Of a stretch of DNA of 64,000 bases, positions 25,747 through 36,595 are shown piece by piece; position 1 is the first letter of the stretch, and every line of letters starts with the position of its first letter. The DNA is from Nonomuraea sp. NEAU-A123 (GTDB lineage: Bacteria; Actinomycetota; Actinomycetes; Streptosporangiales; Streptosporangiaceae). Location of the stretch: the NCBI RefSeq assembly GCF_018603905.1, contig NZ_JAHFZZ010000033.1, forward strand, positions 1 to 64,000, given 5' to 3'. The notes under the pieces are model-generated. The model made no database searches, had not been told where the DNA came from, and worked only from the letters and a program-made list of their open reading frames with translations. Position numbers and translations under genes: made by a program.

Positions 25747-26879
25747 GACTCGAAGCCTTCCAGGTAGGCGGCGTACTGGGCACGTTCCTCGTCGATCAGC
25801 GCGTGCGGCTCGGCGTACACGTGGTCGAAGATGTCGAGCGGCGCGGGGTCGGGCATCGCCAGGCAGCGCCTGCGCAGGTCGGCGCCGAGCTGGTCGGCCT
25901 CGCCCTCGACCGAGTCGAAGAAGGCCTGGTCGGCGAACTCGTTCTTGAACAGGTACGCCTTGACCCGCTCGATCGGGTCCTTGAGCTTCCACGCCTCCAG
26001 CTCGCTCGCCACGCGGTAGCGCGTCGGGTCGTCCGTGGTGGTGTGGGCGCCCATGCGGTACGTGAACGCCTCGATGAGCGTCGGGCCCTGGCCTTCGCGG
26101 GCGTTCTTGAGCGCCTGCCTGGTCACGGCGAGGCAGGCGAACACGTCGTTGCCGTCGACCCGGATGCCGGGGAAGCCGAACCCGGAGGCCCGGCGGTAGA
26201 GGGGGATGCGGCTCTGCTTCTCCAGCGGCTCGGAGATGGCCCACTGGTTGTTCTGGCAGAAGAACACGATCGGCGCGTTGAACACGCTGGCCCAGATGAA
26301 CGACTCGTTCACATCGCCCTGGGAGGTGGCGCCGTCGCCGAAGTAGGCGATGACGGCCGCGGTCGCGTCGTCGCGCTGGATGCCCATCGCGTAGCCGACG
26401 GCGTGCAGGGTCTGGCTGCCGATCACGATCGTGTACAGGTGGAAGTTGTGCTCCTTGGGGTCCCACCCGCCGTGGTTCACCCCGCGGAACAGGCCGAGCA
26501 GCTTCACCGGGTCGACGTCCCGGCACCAGGCCACGCCGTGCTCGCGGTAGGTGGGGAAGGCCATGTCCGCGTCGGTCAGCGCCCGGCCGGAGCCGATCTG
26601 CGCGGCCTCCTGGCCGAGCAGGGACGCCCAGATGCCGAGCTCGCCCTGCCGCTGCAGAGCGACGGCTTCCAGGTCTATGCGCCGGACGAGTACGAGGTCG
26701 CGGTAGAGGGACCTGACCTCTTCTGGCTTGAGATCGATGTCGTAGTCGGGGTGCTCGACCCGTTCACCCTCGGGGGTGAGGAGCTGAACGAGCTCCGGGG
26801 GTGCTTGTGCACCACGAGAGGCGTCGAGTGTCACGTGCCACTCCTGTGCGGTCAGGGCCGGGGTCGATGGGGTTGCCAC
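25743..26879 (-). CDS. bkdA: 2-oxoacid dehydrogenase E1 component, alpha subunit
   Basis: About 378 residues. The thiamine diphosphate motif runs from GDGATSQGDVNE to CQNNQ, and the regulatory-loop region TYRMGAHTTTDDPTRYR is present. It decarboxylates branched-chain 2-oxo acids (from valine, leucine, isoleucine) and reductively acylates the E2 lipoyl group. I favour GTG 26879, with AAAGG nine bases upstream, over ATG 26909, which has no ribosome site. It is the first gene of the operon, divergent from purS over ~180 bp. Confidence 0.88.
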   Translation of the reverse strand: MATPSTPALTAQEWHVTLDASRGAQAPPELVQLLTPEGERVEHPDYDIDLKPEEVRSLYRDLVLVRRIDLEAVALQRQGELGIWASLLGQEAAQIGSGRALTDADMAFPTYREHGVAWCRDVDPVKLLGLFRGVNHGGWDPKEHNFHLYTIVIGSQTLHAVGYAMGIQRDDATAAVIAYFGDGATSQGDVNESFIWASVFNAPIVFFCQNNQWAISEPLEKQSRIPLYRRASGFGFPGIRVDGNDVFACLAVTRQALKNAREGQGPTLIEAFTYRMGAHTTTDDPTRYRVASELEAWKLKDPIERVKAYLFKNEFADQAFFDSVEGEADQLGADLRRRCLAMPDPAPLDIFDHVYAEPHALIDEERAQYAAYLEGFES

Positions 26880-27060
26880 CTTAGGCCAGCCTTTCGAGCG
26901 ACGGACCATGTGGTGGTGGTTCGTACGCGTTTGGGGACATCGTGGCAGACGTCACAGCCCTTCGCGCAAGCCCCATCCCCTCCCACTTCCCGTTGTGTTG
27001 CCTGCCACACGCGCCGGTAGGCTGGCTTTCCCATCTCCCGCCGCACCCAGGAGGAACGCA

Positions 27061-27306
27061 GTGGCGCGCGTCATCGTAGACGTCATGCTGAAGCCCGAGA
27101 TTCTCGATCCGCAGGGCCAGGCCATCGCCCGCGCCCTGCCCAGGCTGGGCTTCTCCGGAGTCTCAGCCGTACGCCAGGGCAAGCGCTTCGAGGTCGATCT
27201 GGAGGGGCCGGCCGACGAGGCGGCACTTGCGGACGTCCGAAAGATGGCCGAGACCCTGCTGGCCAACACCGTCATCGAGGACTACACCGTGCGCGTTGAA
27301 CAGTAG
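27061..27306 (+). CDS. purS: Phosphoribosylformylglycinamidine synthase subunit PurS
   Basis: 81 residues; the small structural subunit that bridges PurQ and PurL in the FGAM synthase complex of purine synthesis. The pattern ARVIVDVMLKPEILDPQGQA and RQGKRFEVDL matches PurS. GTG 27061 is preceded by AGGAGGAACGCA, a perfect ribosome site. A possible -10 TAGGCT lies at 27018-27023. Unusually, purS is separated from purQ by an anti-sigma-like gene. Confidence 0.92.
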   Translation: MARVIVDVMLKPEILDPQGQAIARALPRLGFSGVSAVRQGKRFEVDLEGPADEAALADVRKMAETLLANTVIEDYTVRVEQ

Positions 27307-27477
27307 AACGGCACATTTGACGCCTCGAAATACCCGCGACCGGCTAAAGTCGGGTTCGGGCGTGCCACAATGCCACGAGCTTGCCAACACTAAATAACAA
27401 CAACGTGATTTTGCGGTTAGCCCCGATTTCACGGGGAAACCTACTCCAGGTGACATTCCGGAGCCCGGAGGAGTCCG

Positions 27478-27915
27478 GTGGATATTGAGTTCTCGTTGGC
27501 GCTGCCTCGGGATGCGATCGGCATACCGATGGTCAGGCGAGTGCTGGGAGATGCGATGCGTTCGCTCAACGTGAGCGAGGCGTGCATCTCCGACATGCTG
27601 CTCGCGGTCTCCGAGGCGTGCTCGAACGCGGTACGGCACGGCGGTCCGGCCAACCGTTACGAGGTCACGGCCTCGATCGGGTCCGGCCGCTGCGATGTGC
27701 GCGTCGTCGACAACGGCGTCGGCATCCCCTCGATGCCCATGACCTTTCCGCCCCCCGACACCGAGAACGGCCGCGGCCTGCTGATCATGCGCTCGGTCGT
27801 GGATGAGATCTCCTTCGGCATCACTCCCGGCCGTGGCACCACGGTCCACCTCCGCAAGACCCTCGCCTGGGAGGAAACGGCGAACCGCCGCTCCCGCGAG
27901 CTGGCCGCGGTCTAG
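27478..27915 (+). CDS. RsbW/SpoIIAB-like ATP-binding protein (anti-sigma factor type)
   Basis: 145 residues of single-domain GHKL ATPase. The N box is EACSNAVRHGG, the G1 box VVDNGVGIPS and the G2 box GRGLLIMRSV. Such kinases in actinobacteria usually bind a SigB-type sigma factor or phosphorylate an anti-anti-sigma factor. No partner gene is adjacent. It lies alone between purS and purQ, with 171 bp before it and a hairpin after it, so it is probably its own transcription unit. GTG 27478 has GGAGGAG upstream. Confidence 0.85.
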   Translation: MDIEFSLALPRDAIGIPMVRRVLGDAMRSLNVSEACISDMLLAVSEACSNAVRHGGPANRYEVTASIGSGRCDVRVVDNGVGIPSMPMTFPPPDTENGRGLLIMRSVVDEISFGITPGRGTTVHLRKTLAWEETANRRSRELAAV

Positions 27916-27934
27916 CCGATCTCGCAACCCCTCC

Positions 27935-27956
27935 ACGGGCCGTCCCAACGGCCCGT
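27935..27956 (+). terminator. Hairpin after the anti-sigma-like gene
   Basis: ACGGGCCGT pairs with ACGGCCCGT (9 bp) around the loop CCCA, starting 20 bases after the stop codon. No U-tract follows. Confidence 0.6.
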
Positions 27957-28052
27957 TCCTACGCGTGCGTGGGATGACGCCGTTGAGAGGCATGGACGAG
28001 CACCAGATAGCCTTGCTGTGCACACCACGAAACGCTGGAGGAGACGCAAGAC

Positions 28053-28726
28053 ATGAGCGCCCGCGTGGGGGTAGTCACCTTTCCAGGAACTCTCGACGAC
28101 CAGGACGCCGCCAGAGCGATCAGACTGTCCGGCGCGGAAGCCGTTCCGCTGTGGCATGCCGACCACGACCTCAAGGGTGTGGACGCCGTCTTCCTGCCCG
28201 GCGGCTTCTCCTACGGCGACTACCTGCGGTGTGGCGCCATCTCCCGGTTCGCCCCGCTGATGCGGGAGCTCGTCCCGGCCGCCCGCGAAGGGCTGCCCGT
28301 GCTCGGCACGTGCAACGGGTTCCAGATCCTGTGCGAGGCGCACCTGCTGCCGGGCGCGCTGACGCGCAACGCGTCGCTGCACTACGTCTGCCGTGACCAG
28401 CGGCTCCGTGTGGAGTCGACCGGCACACCCTGGACCAACTCGTTCGAGCCCGGCCAGGAGGTCGTGCTGCCCATCAAGCACGGCGAAGGCCGCTACGTCG
28501 CCGACCCCGAGACGCTCGCCGCGCTCGAGGCGGACAACCGCGTGGTCATGCGCTACCTCGGCAACCCCAACGGCTCACTCAACGACATCGCCGGCATCCG
28601 CAACGAGGCGGGCAACGTGGTCGGCCTCATGCCGCACCCCGAGCACGCCGTCGAAAACCTGGTCGGCGCGCCGAGCACGGACGGGCTCGGCTTCTTCACC
28701 TCCATCCTCAAGAAGCTGGTGAACGC

Positions 28727-28730
<4 letters not shown>
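28053..28730 (+). CDS. purQ: Phosphoribosylformylglycinamidine synthase subunit PurQ
   Basis: 225-residue class I glutamine amidotransferase. It supplies ammonia to PurL for FGAR to FGAM conversion. The nucleophile Cys is in LGTCNGFQIL, and the His-Glu pair is in MPHPEHAVE near the C-terminus. GGAGGAGACGCAAGAC precedes the ATG. The stop overlaps the purL start (GTGA), giving coupled, equimolar synthesis. Confidence 0.95.
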
Positions 28731-30979
<2,249 letters not shown>

Positions 30980-30991
30980 GTTCTCCGCGAG

Positions 30992-31020
30992 GGCCGGTAC
31001 GGGGTACTGCCGTACCGGCC
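30992..31020. terminator. Bidirectional terminator between purL and the collagen-like gene
   Basis: GGCCGGTACGG pairs perfectly with CCGTACCGGCC (11 bp) around a 7-nt loop. TTCGTCGTTTT follows on the plus strand. The convergent collagen-like gene ends 13 bp away, so the hairpin can serve both genes. Confidence 0.8.
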
Positions 31021-31032
31021 TTCGTCGTTTTG

Positions 31033-31941
31033 TCAGGACTTCTTGAGGCAGACCACGTAGACGGTGCCACTCACGCCGTGGTTGCCGCTGGTCTGGGCGG
31101 CCATGTTGTTGTTGTCGTCCTTGACCGCGGTGACCGACCAGCCCGACCCGCCGCTGGGGGCGCTGCTGGTGACGTTGGCGCTGCCGCTGATGGTGAAGCC
31201 GCCGCCGGTCGCGACGTCGCCGCTGGAGCAGGAGACGGAGCCGCTGCCCGAGCTGAAGGAGTTCGAACGGGTGTAGGTCGTGTAGGTGATGCCCTTACCG
31301 TCGACGCCGTCCTTGCCGTCCTTACCGGGCAGGCCGTCCTTCCCGTTCTTGCCGTCGGCACCGTCCTTGCCCGGGAGCCCGTTCTTGCCGTCGGCACCGT
31401 CCTTGCCCGGGAGCCCGTTCTTGCCGTCGGCGCCGTCCTTGCCGTCCTTACCGGGCAGGCCGTCCTTACCGTCCTTGCCGTCGGCGCCGGTCTTGCCCGG
31501 AAGGCCGTCCTTGCCGTCCTTGCCATCGACGCCGTCGGTGCCGTTCTTGCCCGGCAGACCGTCCTTGCCATCCTTGCCCGGCAGGCCGTCGGTGCCATTC
31601 TTGCCGGGAAGGCCGTCCTTGCCGTTCTTGCCGGGGAAGCCCTGCCTGCCCTGGAGGCCGGTGTCACCCTTCGGGCCCTGCGGGCCGGTGTCGCCCTTGG
31701 TGCCCTCCGTGATCGTGGTCGTCGACTGACCGCCGCCGCCGATCACCATCCGGATCTCCGTCTTCCTGCACGGAGTGGTGGGGTTGACGATGCGGGCGTA
31801 CCGCGTCTTCTTGTGCACGCAGGCGTACACCTCTGACGCCGACGACGCGGTGGCGACTCCGCCGACGGCGAGGAGCGAGACGGCCAGCGCTCCGACAGTG
31901 GCGAGTGTGAGCGTGCGCCCACCGCGAATCTTGATAGCCAC
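31033..31941 (-). CDS. Secreted collagen-like triple-helix repeat protein
   Basis: 302 residues from GTG 31941 (GGAGG nine bases upstream). It has a signal peptide (LTLATVGALAVSLLAVGGVATASS) and a short domain with ACVHKKTRYARIVNPTTPC, which resembles the small N-terminal domain found in actinobacterial surface proteins. Then come about 46 unbroken Gly-X-Y triplets rich in GLP, GKD, GKN and GAD, and a globular C-terminal domain with two more Cys (SVSCSSGD, YVVCLKK). Lys/Asp-rich triplets without hydroxyproline are typical of bacterial collagens, where Lys-Asp pairs stabilise the triple helix. Role unknown; probably surface- or spore-exposed. Confidence 0.88.
   Translation of the reverse strand: MAIKIRGGRTLTLATVGALAVSLLAVGGVATASSASEVYACVHKKTRYARIVNPTTPCRKTEIRMVIGGGGQSTTTITEGTKGDTGPQGPKGDTGLQGRQGFPGKNGKDGLPGKNGTDGLPGKDGKDGLPGKNGTDGVDGKDGKDGLPGKTGADGKDGKDGLPGKDGKDGADGKNGLPGKDGADGKNGLPGKDGADGKNGKDGLPGKDGKDGVDGKGITYTTYTRSNSFSSGSGSVSCSSGDVATGGGFTISGSANVTSSAPSGGSGWSVTAVKDDNNNMAAQTSGNHGVSGTVYVVCLKKS
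31290..31680. repeat. Gly-X-Y coding repeat array
   Basis: Degenerate 9-bp-based repeats (on the plus strand CCGTCCTTGCC, TTGCCCGGCAG and variants) encode the collagen-like segment. Larger units of 36-45 bp also recur almost unchanged, for example the pair near 31344-31433, suggesting recent unit duplications. Confidence 0.75.
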
Positions 31942-32165
31942 GGGTTTTCCTCCGAGGAACGTGTGTTGCTCAGGATGAGCATGAGGTTCACGTTTCAACC
32001 GTTCCAATGGATGACAGAAACTACATAACGTGTTCATTACGCGACAATGCGTATGACACTACTTGACGGGTCATGAAAGTCGGCTGTAGGTAAAAGGACG
32101 CATTGGCGGGCCTTGTCGGCCGTGGATAATCGGGACTGTTCGGGGGCGCACGTATTACACGGAGG
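31942..32165. other. Divergent intergenic region, collagen-like gene / adenylate cyclase
   Basis: 224 bp that must hold both promoters. It is AT-richer than its surroundings at 31995-32075. I see no convincing palindrome or consensus -35/-10 pair, and no small gene. Confidence 0.35.
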
Positions 32166-34190
32166 ATGACCTTGCCGACCGCCAGTCCCTACCTCCCTCC
32201 TGCCACGCAGCCGGTGCGCGGGGTGGTCTGGGCCATCCATCTGGTCCTGCCACTGCTCGGCCTCTGGCTGCTCCTGGCCCAGGACCACCTCAACATCATG
32301 TGGGAGCACCACTCCAGCCACTTCTGGATGATCATCGCGGTGGCCGGCCTCAACGTGGCGCTCGGCACGCTGATCAGCGAAGCGTCGCGCAGGAGGCAGG
32401 ACGCCCGGCTCTTCCTGGTCTCGATGGTGTTCCTGTCGAGCGCCGGGTTCTTCTTCCTGCACGGCATGGCCACGCCGCAGGTCATCCTGCCCACCGGATC
32501 GATCGGGTTCGACCTCGGGCAGCAGGTCGGGCTCACGATCGCCGCGGCGTTCGCGTTCGTCTCGGCCTTTCCGCTGGGCGAGCGGGCGGCGCAGACCGTA
32601 CTGAGATATCAGCACTTCATACGGGCCGTGCTCTTCGGGTTCATGATCGTCTGGGGAGTGGCCTCGCTGATCCCCGGGCTGACGCCGCTCAGCGAGCCGC
32701 CGTTCAAGGAGCCGGTCAACTGGCTCGTGTGGCTGTCGCTGCCGGGCCTGGGCCTGTACGGCGCGGCCAGCGTGATGATGTTCCAGCTCCACAGGCAGCG
32801 GCCGTCGGCCATGCTGATCAGCCTGATCACCGCCTACGCGCTGCTCGCCGAGGCCATGATCGCCGGGATGTCGCAGCTCAACTGGCACCTGTCCTGGTGG
32901 GAGTGGCACATCCTGCTGACGCTGGCCTTCGTCTTCGTCGCCTACAGCGCGTACCTGCAGTTCATGCGTGAGGGGTCGAGCGCCGGCCTGTTCGACTCGG
33001 TCGCGCTGTCGGCGACCGTGGCCCGCATCCAGCGGCAGTACGACGAGGTCCTGGAAGAGCTGGTCGAGCACGTACGGCGCGGCGAGCCGCTGGCGGCGAC
33101 CCGGCTGTCGGGCAAGTTCCGGCTCACCGAGGGGCAGACCGCGATTCTCGACCGGGCCGGCGAGGCGCTGGCCAGCGAGCGCGAGCTCTCCCAGCGCTTA
33201 GGCGCCCTGGTGGCGGTGAGCGCCCAGACCCGCGTGCACCTGTCCGAGACCGACCTCCTGGCCACCGCGCTGGAACGCGTCCGGCAGGCGTACGGCGACG
33301 TGCGGATCGGCCTGATCGCCGACGGGAAGACGCAGATCGGCTCCCGCGAGTACGACTTCTCCGGAGACGCCCCCATCAGGCGCGACAGCCTGTTCGCCTT
33401 CCCGCTGACCGTCAAGGGCCACCTGGCGGGGGTGCTGGAGGTGCCGGTCGGCCGCACGTCGCAGGACGAGGCGCTGGCCGCCACGCTGGCCGGGCAGATC
33501 TCGATCTCGCTGGAGAACGCCCGCCTCTACCAGGAGCTCAACACGCTGTTCCGGCAGTACATGTCGCCCGACGTGGCCGCCGCCCTGCTCGCCGACCCCA
33601 CCCAGGCGGCGCTCGGCGGCCAGATGAAGGAGCTCACCGCGCTCTTCGCCGACCTCAAGGGCTTCACCACATTCTCGGAGCGGGTCACGCCCGGCGAGAT
33701 CGTCGAGATGCTCAACCGCTATCACACGGCCGCGGTGCCCTGCATTCTGGACAACGGCGGCACGATCGTGCAGTTCGTCGGCGACGCGCTGCTCGCCCTG
33801 TTCAACGCCCCGGCCACGCAGACCGGCCATGCCAGGGCGGCCTGCCGGGCGGCCCTGGCCATGCAGGAGGCCGCCGCCGAGGTGGCCGAGGAGATCGCCT
33901 GGAAGCGGGAGGACGCGGAGGCGTGGCCGACGTTCCGCGTCGGCGTCAACACCGGTCCCGCCCTGGTCGGCAACATCGGCAGCCCGGAGCTGCGCGGCTT
34001 CAACGCGATGGGCGACTGCGTGAACGTGGCCGCCCGGCTGCAGGGCCTCGCCGAACCGGGCACGGTGGTGATCGGCGAGACGACCCGCAAGCAACTGGGT
34101 GTCGGCGTCACGGTGAACCCTCTGGGAAAGCTGAGCCTCAAGGGCAAGGAAGAACTCGTGGGCGCCTACGTTCTGACCTCATTGACCTAG
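32166..34190 (+). CDS. Membrane class III adenylate cyclase with GAF-like domain
   Basis: 674 residues. The N-terminal ~260 residues hold about seven or eight membrane helices (from VVWAIHLVLPLLGLWLLL to ILLTLAFVFVAYSAYL). A linker and a GAF-like sensor segment follow (about 340-450), then the cyclase homology domain. The metal-binding aspartates are near 496 (FADLKGFTTFSE) and 540 (FVGDALLALF); the NxxxR-type segment is GDCVNVAARL. It should make cAMP from ATP in response to a membrane or small-ligand signal. ATG 32166 has GGAGG right before it. A Crp-type regulator follows 32 bp downstream, giving a plausible synthesis-response pair. Confidence 0.88.
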   Translation: MTLPTASPYLPPATQPVRGVVWAIHLVLPLLGLWLLLAQDHLNIMWEHHSSHFWMIIAVAGLNVALGTLISEASRRRQDARLFLVSMVFLSSAGFFFLHGMATPQVILPTGSIGFDLGQQVGLTIAAAFAFVSAFPLGERAAQTVLRYQHFIRAVLFGFMIVWGVASLIPGLTPLSEPPFKEPVNWLVWLSLPGLGLYGAASVMMFQLHRQRPSAMLISLITAYALLAEAMIAGMSQLNWHLSWWEWHILLTLAFVFVAYSAYLQFMREGSSAGLFDSVALSATVARIQRQYDEVLEELVEHVRRGEPLAATRLSGKFRLTEGQTAILDRAGEALASERELSQRLGALVAVSAQTRVHLSETDLLATALERVRQAYGDVRIGLIADGKTQIGSREYDFSGDAPIRRDSLFAFPLTVKGHLAGVLEVPVGRTSQDEALAATLAGQISISLENARLYQELNTLFRQYMSPDVAAALLADPTQAALGGQMKELTALFADLKGFTTFSERVTPGEIVEMLNRYHTAAVPCILDNGGTIVQFVGDALLALFNAPATQTGHARAACRAALAMQEAAAEVAEEIAWKREDAEAWPTFRVGVNTGPALVGNIGSPELRGFNAMGDCVNVAARLQGLAEPGTVVIGETTRKQLGVGVTVNPLGKLSLKGKEELVGAYVLTSLT

Positions 34191-34222
34191 AAGGGCGCTG
34201 ACCGTACCGACATAATCGGCGC

Positions 34223-34885
34223 ATGAACCCAGATCTCGGCGAGTTCTTCTCCATGCTCACCCCCGAGGAGATCGAGGAGATGCGCGCCGCAGGACGCCCG
34301 CGCAGGTGGGAGCGCGGAACGACGGTGATGAGCGAGGGCGACACCTCCGACTGGGTGCTCGTGCTGACCGAGGGCCGGGTGAAGGTGTCGTCGCACACGA
34401 GCAGCGGCACCGAGGTCGTGCTGGCCGTGCGGGGGCCGGGCGGGCTGCTCGGCGAGATGTCGGCCATCGACGGTTCGCCGCGTTCGGCGACGGTCACCGC
34501 GCTGGAGCCGATCGCGGGCATCGTGATCCGCGACTTCCCCGCGTTCCTGCAGGCGCACGGGCGCATCGCCGTACTGCTCATGCAACTCGTCACGGGGCGG
34601 CTGCGCGACGCCGACAGGAAGCGGATCGAGTACGGCGCGTTCGACACCACGGGCCGGGTGGCGACCAGGCTGATCGAGCTGGCCGAGCGCTACGGCGAGA
34701 AGACCAACAGCGGCGTACGCGTGGCGCTGCCGCTCTCGCAGGACGAGCTGGCCGGGTGGACCGGGGCCTCGCGTGAGGCCGTCAGCAAGGCGCTACGGAC
34801 GCTGCGCGACCGCGGGCTGATCGAGACCGGGCGGCGTCGCGTGGTGATCCACGATCTCGACGGGTTGCGCAAGCGGGCCAGGTGA
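34223..34885 (+). CDS. Crp/Fnr family transcriptional regulator
   Basis: 220 residues: N-terminal cyclic-nucleotide-binding domain (ERGTTVMSEGDTSDWVLVLTEGRVKV...GGLLGEMSAIDGSPRSATVTA, the phosphate-binding cassette) and a C-terminal helix-turn-helix (LSQDELAGWTGASREAVSKALRTLRDRGLI). GEMSAIDGSPRSATV matches the cAMP-contacting loop. Its position directly after an adenylate cyclase makes cAMP the likely ligand. Confidence 0.9.
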   Translation: MNPDLGEFFSMLTPEEIEEMRAAGRPRRWERGTTVMSEGDTSDWVLVLTEGRVKVSSHTSSGTEVVLAVRGPGGLLGEMSAIDGSPRSATVTALEPIAGIVIRDFPAFLQAHGRIAVLLMQLVTGRLRDADRKRIEYGAFDTTGRVATRLIELAERYGEKTNSGVRVALPLSQDELAGWTGASREAVSKALRTLRDRGLIETGRRRVVIHDLDGLRKRAR

Positions 34886-34902
34886 CCACCTCCGACAAAT
34901 CG

Positions 34903-34919
34903 GACGTACGACGTACGTC
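34903..34919 (+). promoter_or_regulatory. Palindromic operator before the first MFS gene
   Basis: A perfect dyad GACGTACG-A-CGTACGTC lies between the Crp-type gene and the MFS transporter, ending three bases before the GTG start. It shares CGTACGACGTAC-like sequence with the TetR operators at 37.65 kb, so the same or a related repressor may act here. Confidence 0.55.
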
Positions 34920-34922
34920 ATA

Positions 34923-36368
34923 GTGGAGGGCATGGTCGCGGTCTCCCCCGATTACGACAGCCGTCTCCGCTATGCCTGGCGAGTGTGTTCGGTGACGAGC
35001 CTGGGGCTCGTCCTCATCGGCATCGCCGGCAGCACACTGAACGTCGCGCTGCCCTCGGTGGTGCGGCACTTCCACGCCAGCGCGTTCGAGTCGGGCTGGA
35101 TCCTGCTGTCGTTCCTGCTGGTCAACACCGCGAGCCTGGTCTTCTTCGGGCGGGTGGCCGACCTGCTCGGCAGGCGGGAGGTCTACCTGACGGGGTTCGC
35201 GCTGTTCACCGTGGCCTCGCTGCTGGCCGGGCTGTCGCCGGGCGTGTGGTTCCTGGTCGCCATGCGCGTGCTGCAGGCGATCGGCGCCGCGATGATCCTG
35301 GCCAACGGCACGGTCATCATCACCGACGCGTTCCCGCCCGACCGCCTCAGCCAGGGCATGGGCGTCTACATCGGCACGCTGTCCGTGGCGCAGCTCGCCG
35401 GGCCGACGCTGGGCGGACTCATCGCGGAGACGGCCGGCTGGCAGTGGATCTTCTGGGTGAACGTGCCGGCCGGCCTGATCGCTCTGAGCTGGGGCGCGGT
35501 CGTCCTGCGCAAGATGCCCCGTGGCCCACGCGAACCGGTGGACGCGCTGGGCAACGCGCTGCTGTTCGCCGCGCTCTCGGCCGCGCTGATCGCCCTCTCC
35601 GAGGCGGGCTCCGCCGGGCTGTCGAGCCCCACGGTGCTGATCGGGGCGGCGGTGTTCGCGGTGCTGGTGCCGCTGATCGTGCTGGTGGAGCGCCGGGCCG
35701 CGCATCCGGTGCTCGACCTGCGGCTGTTCGGCGGGCGGCTGCTGGCCTTCGCGAACCTGGCCTCGTTCTGCAACGCACTGGCCCGCTCGGCGCTGATCCT
35801 GGTCGTGGCGCTGTACTTCCAGGCGGCCAGGGGCGTGGACGCCTTCACCGCCGGGCTGAGCGTGCTGCCGGTGCCGGTCGGCATGGCCCTGGCCTCGCCG
35901 CTCGCGGGCTCGCTGAAGATCTCCCCGTACTTCCTGTCGATCGGCGGCACGCTGATGAGCGCTCTGGGCCTGGGCACGCTGATGCTGACGGCCGACCCCG
36001 CCACGCCGTACTGGATCATCGGCCTCGGCCTCTTCGTGGCCGGGTGCGGGAGCGGCACGTTCCTGACCGGCAACACCACGCAGGTCATGCGGGCCCTGCC
36101 GCGGGGGAGCCTGGGGGTGGTCAACGGGTTCCGGGTGATGATCATGAACGTGGGGATCGTGATCAGCGTGGGCGCGTCCCTGAGCGTCCTGGCCGGCTCG
36201 GTCGGCCCCGTCGAACGGGCCCAGGTGTACGCGGGAACGCTGGCCAAGCTGTCGCCGGTGGCGGTGGGGCAGGTGATGCACGGGTTCGAGCGGACGTACG
36301 CGCTGCTGTTCGCCGTCGCCCTGACCGGCACGTTATTCGCCGCCCTGGCCCGGTCGCGACATCCGTGA
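34923..36368 (+). CDS. MFS transporter, DHA2 (14-helix) drug exporter type
   Basis: 481 residues with about 14 predicted membrane helices. The opening LGLVLIGIAGSTLNVALPSV and the motif A region FFGRVADLLGRREVYLTG are typical for proton-driven DHA2 exporters (EmrB/QacA-like). MQVMRALPRGSLGVVNGFRVMIMN-like text near residue 390 fits helix 11-12 of this group. Substrate unknown. Start is GTG 34923 or ATG 34932 (GGAGG very close). Confidence 0.85.
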   Translation: MEGMVAVSPDYDSRLRYAWRVCSVTSLGLVLIGIAGSTLNVALPSVVRHFHASAFESGWILLSFLLVNTASLVFFGRVADLLGRREVYLTGFALFTVASLLAGLSPGVWFLVAMRVLQAIGAAMILANGTVIITDAFPPDRLSQGMGVYIGTLSVAQLAGPTLGGLIAETAGWQWIFWVNVPAGLIALSWGAVVLRKMPRGPREPVDALGNALLFAALSAALIALSEAGSAGLSSPTVLIGAAVFAVLVPLIVLVERRAAHPVLDLRLFGGRLLAFANLASFCNALARSALILVVALYFQAARGVDAFTAGLSVLPVPVGMALASPLAGSLKISPYFLSIGGTLMSALGLGTLMLTADPATPYWIIGLGLFVAGCGSGTFLTGNTTQVMRALPRGSLGVVNGFRVMIMNVGIVISVGASLSVLAGSVGPVERAQVYAGTLAKLSPVAVGQVMHGFERTYALLFAVALTGTLFAALARSRHP

Positions 36369-36397
36369 CGACCACAAAGTGTGTTACATCTGACACC

Positions 36398-36595
36398 ATG
36401 TGCAACGTCAGCCCTGATGAAGCGAGGAAGAGCGCACGCCGCGCCGCGGCCGACAGCAGGCACTCAGAGGCGGTGTGTTCCTGCGGGGAGATGCTGCTGA
36501 AGCAGGCCGCAGACGACGCCGAACGGCTGCGCGACGATCCCGACGATCAGGCCGAGATGCTCGCGATCCAGCGCTTCATGGGTGTCGCCGAGTGA
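36398..36595 (+). CDS. Small antitoxin-like protein upstream of PemK/MazF toxin
   Basis: 65 residues, hydrophilic, with ARKSARRAAADSRHSEAV, a Cys-x-Cys pair (VCSCGEML) and an acidic C-terminus (DDAERLRDDPDDQAEML). The acidic tail could neutralise the toxin's RNA-binding face. No DNA-binding fold is evident and I do not recognise the family. Its stop overlaps the toxin start (GTGA), the usual toxin-antitoxin arrangement. Confidence 0.65.
   Translation: MCNVSPDEARKSARRAAADSRHSEAVCSCGEMLLKQAADDAERLRDDPDDQAEMLAIQRFMGVAE

Noticed and set aside
23255..26879. Pyruvate dehydrogenase rather than branched-chain complex
   Set aside because: Not excluded, but single lipoyl domain, E1 alpha/beta split and nearby valine dehydrogenase favour the branched-chain type; stated as inference in the entries.
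31290..31680. CRISPR-like array
   Set aside because: The repeats are coding Gly-X-Y units in frame, without unique spacers.
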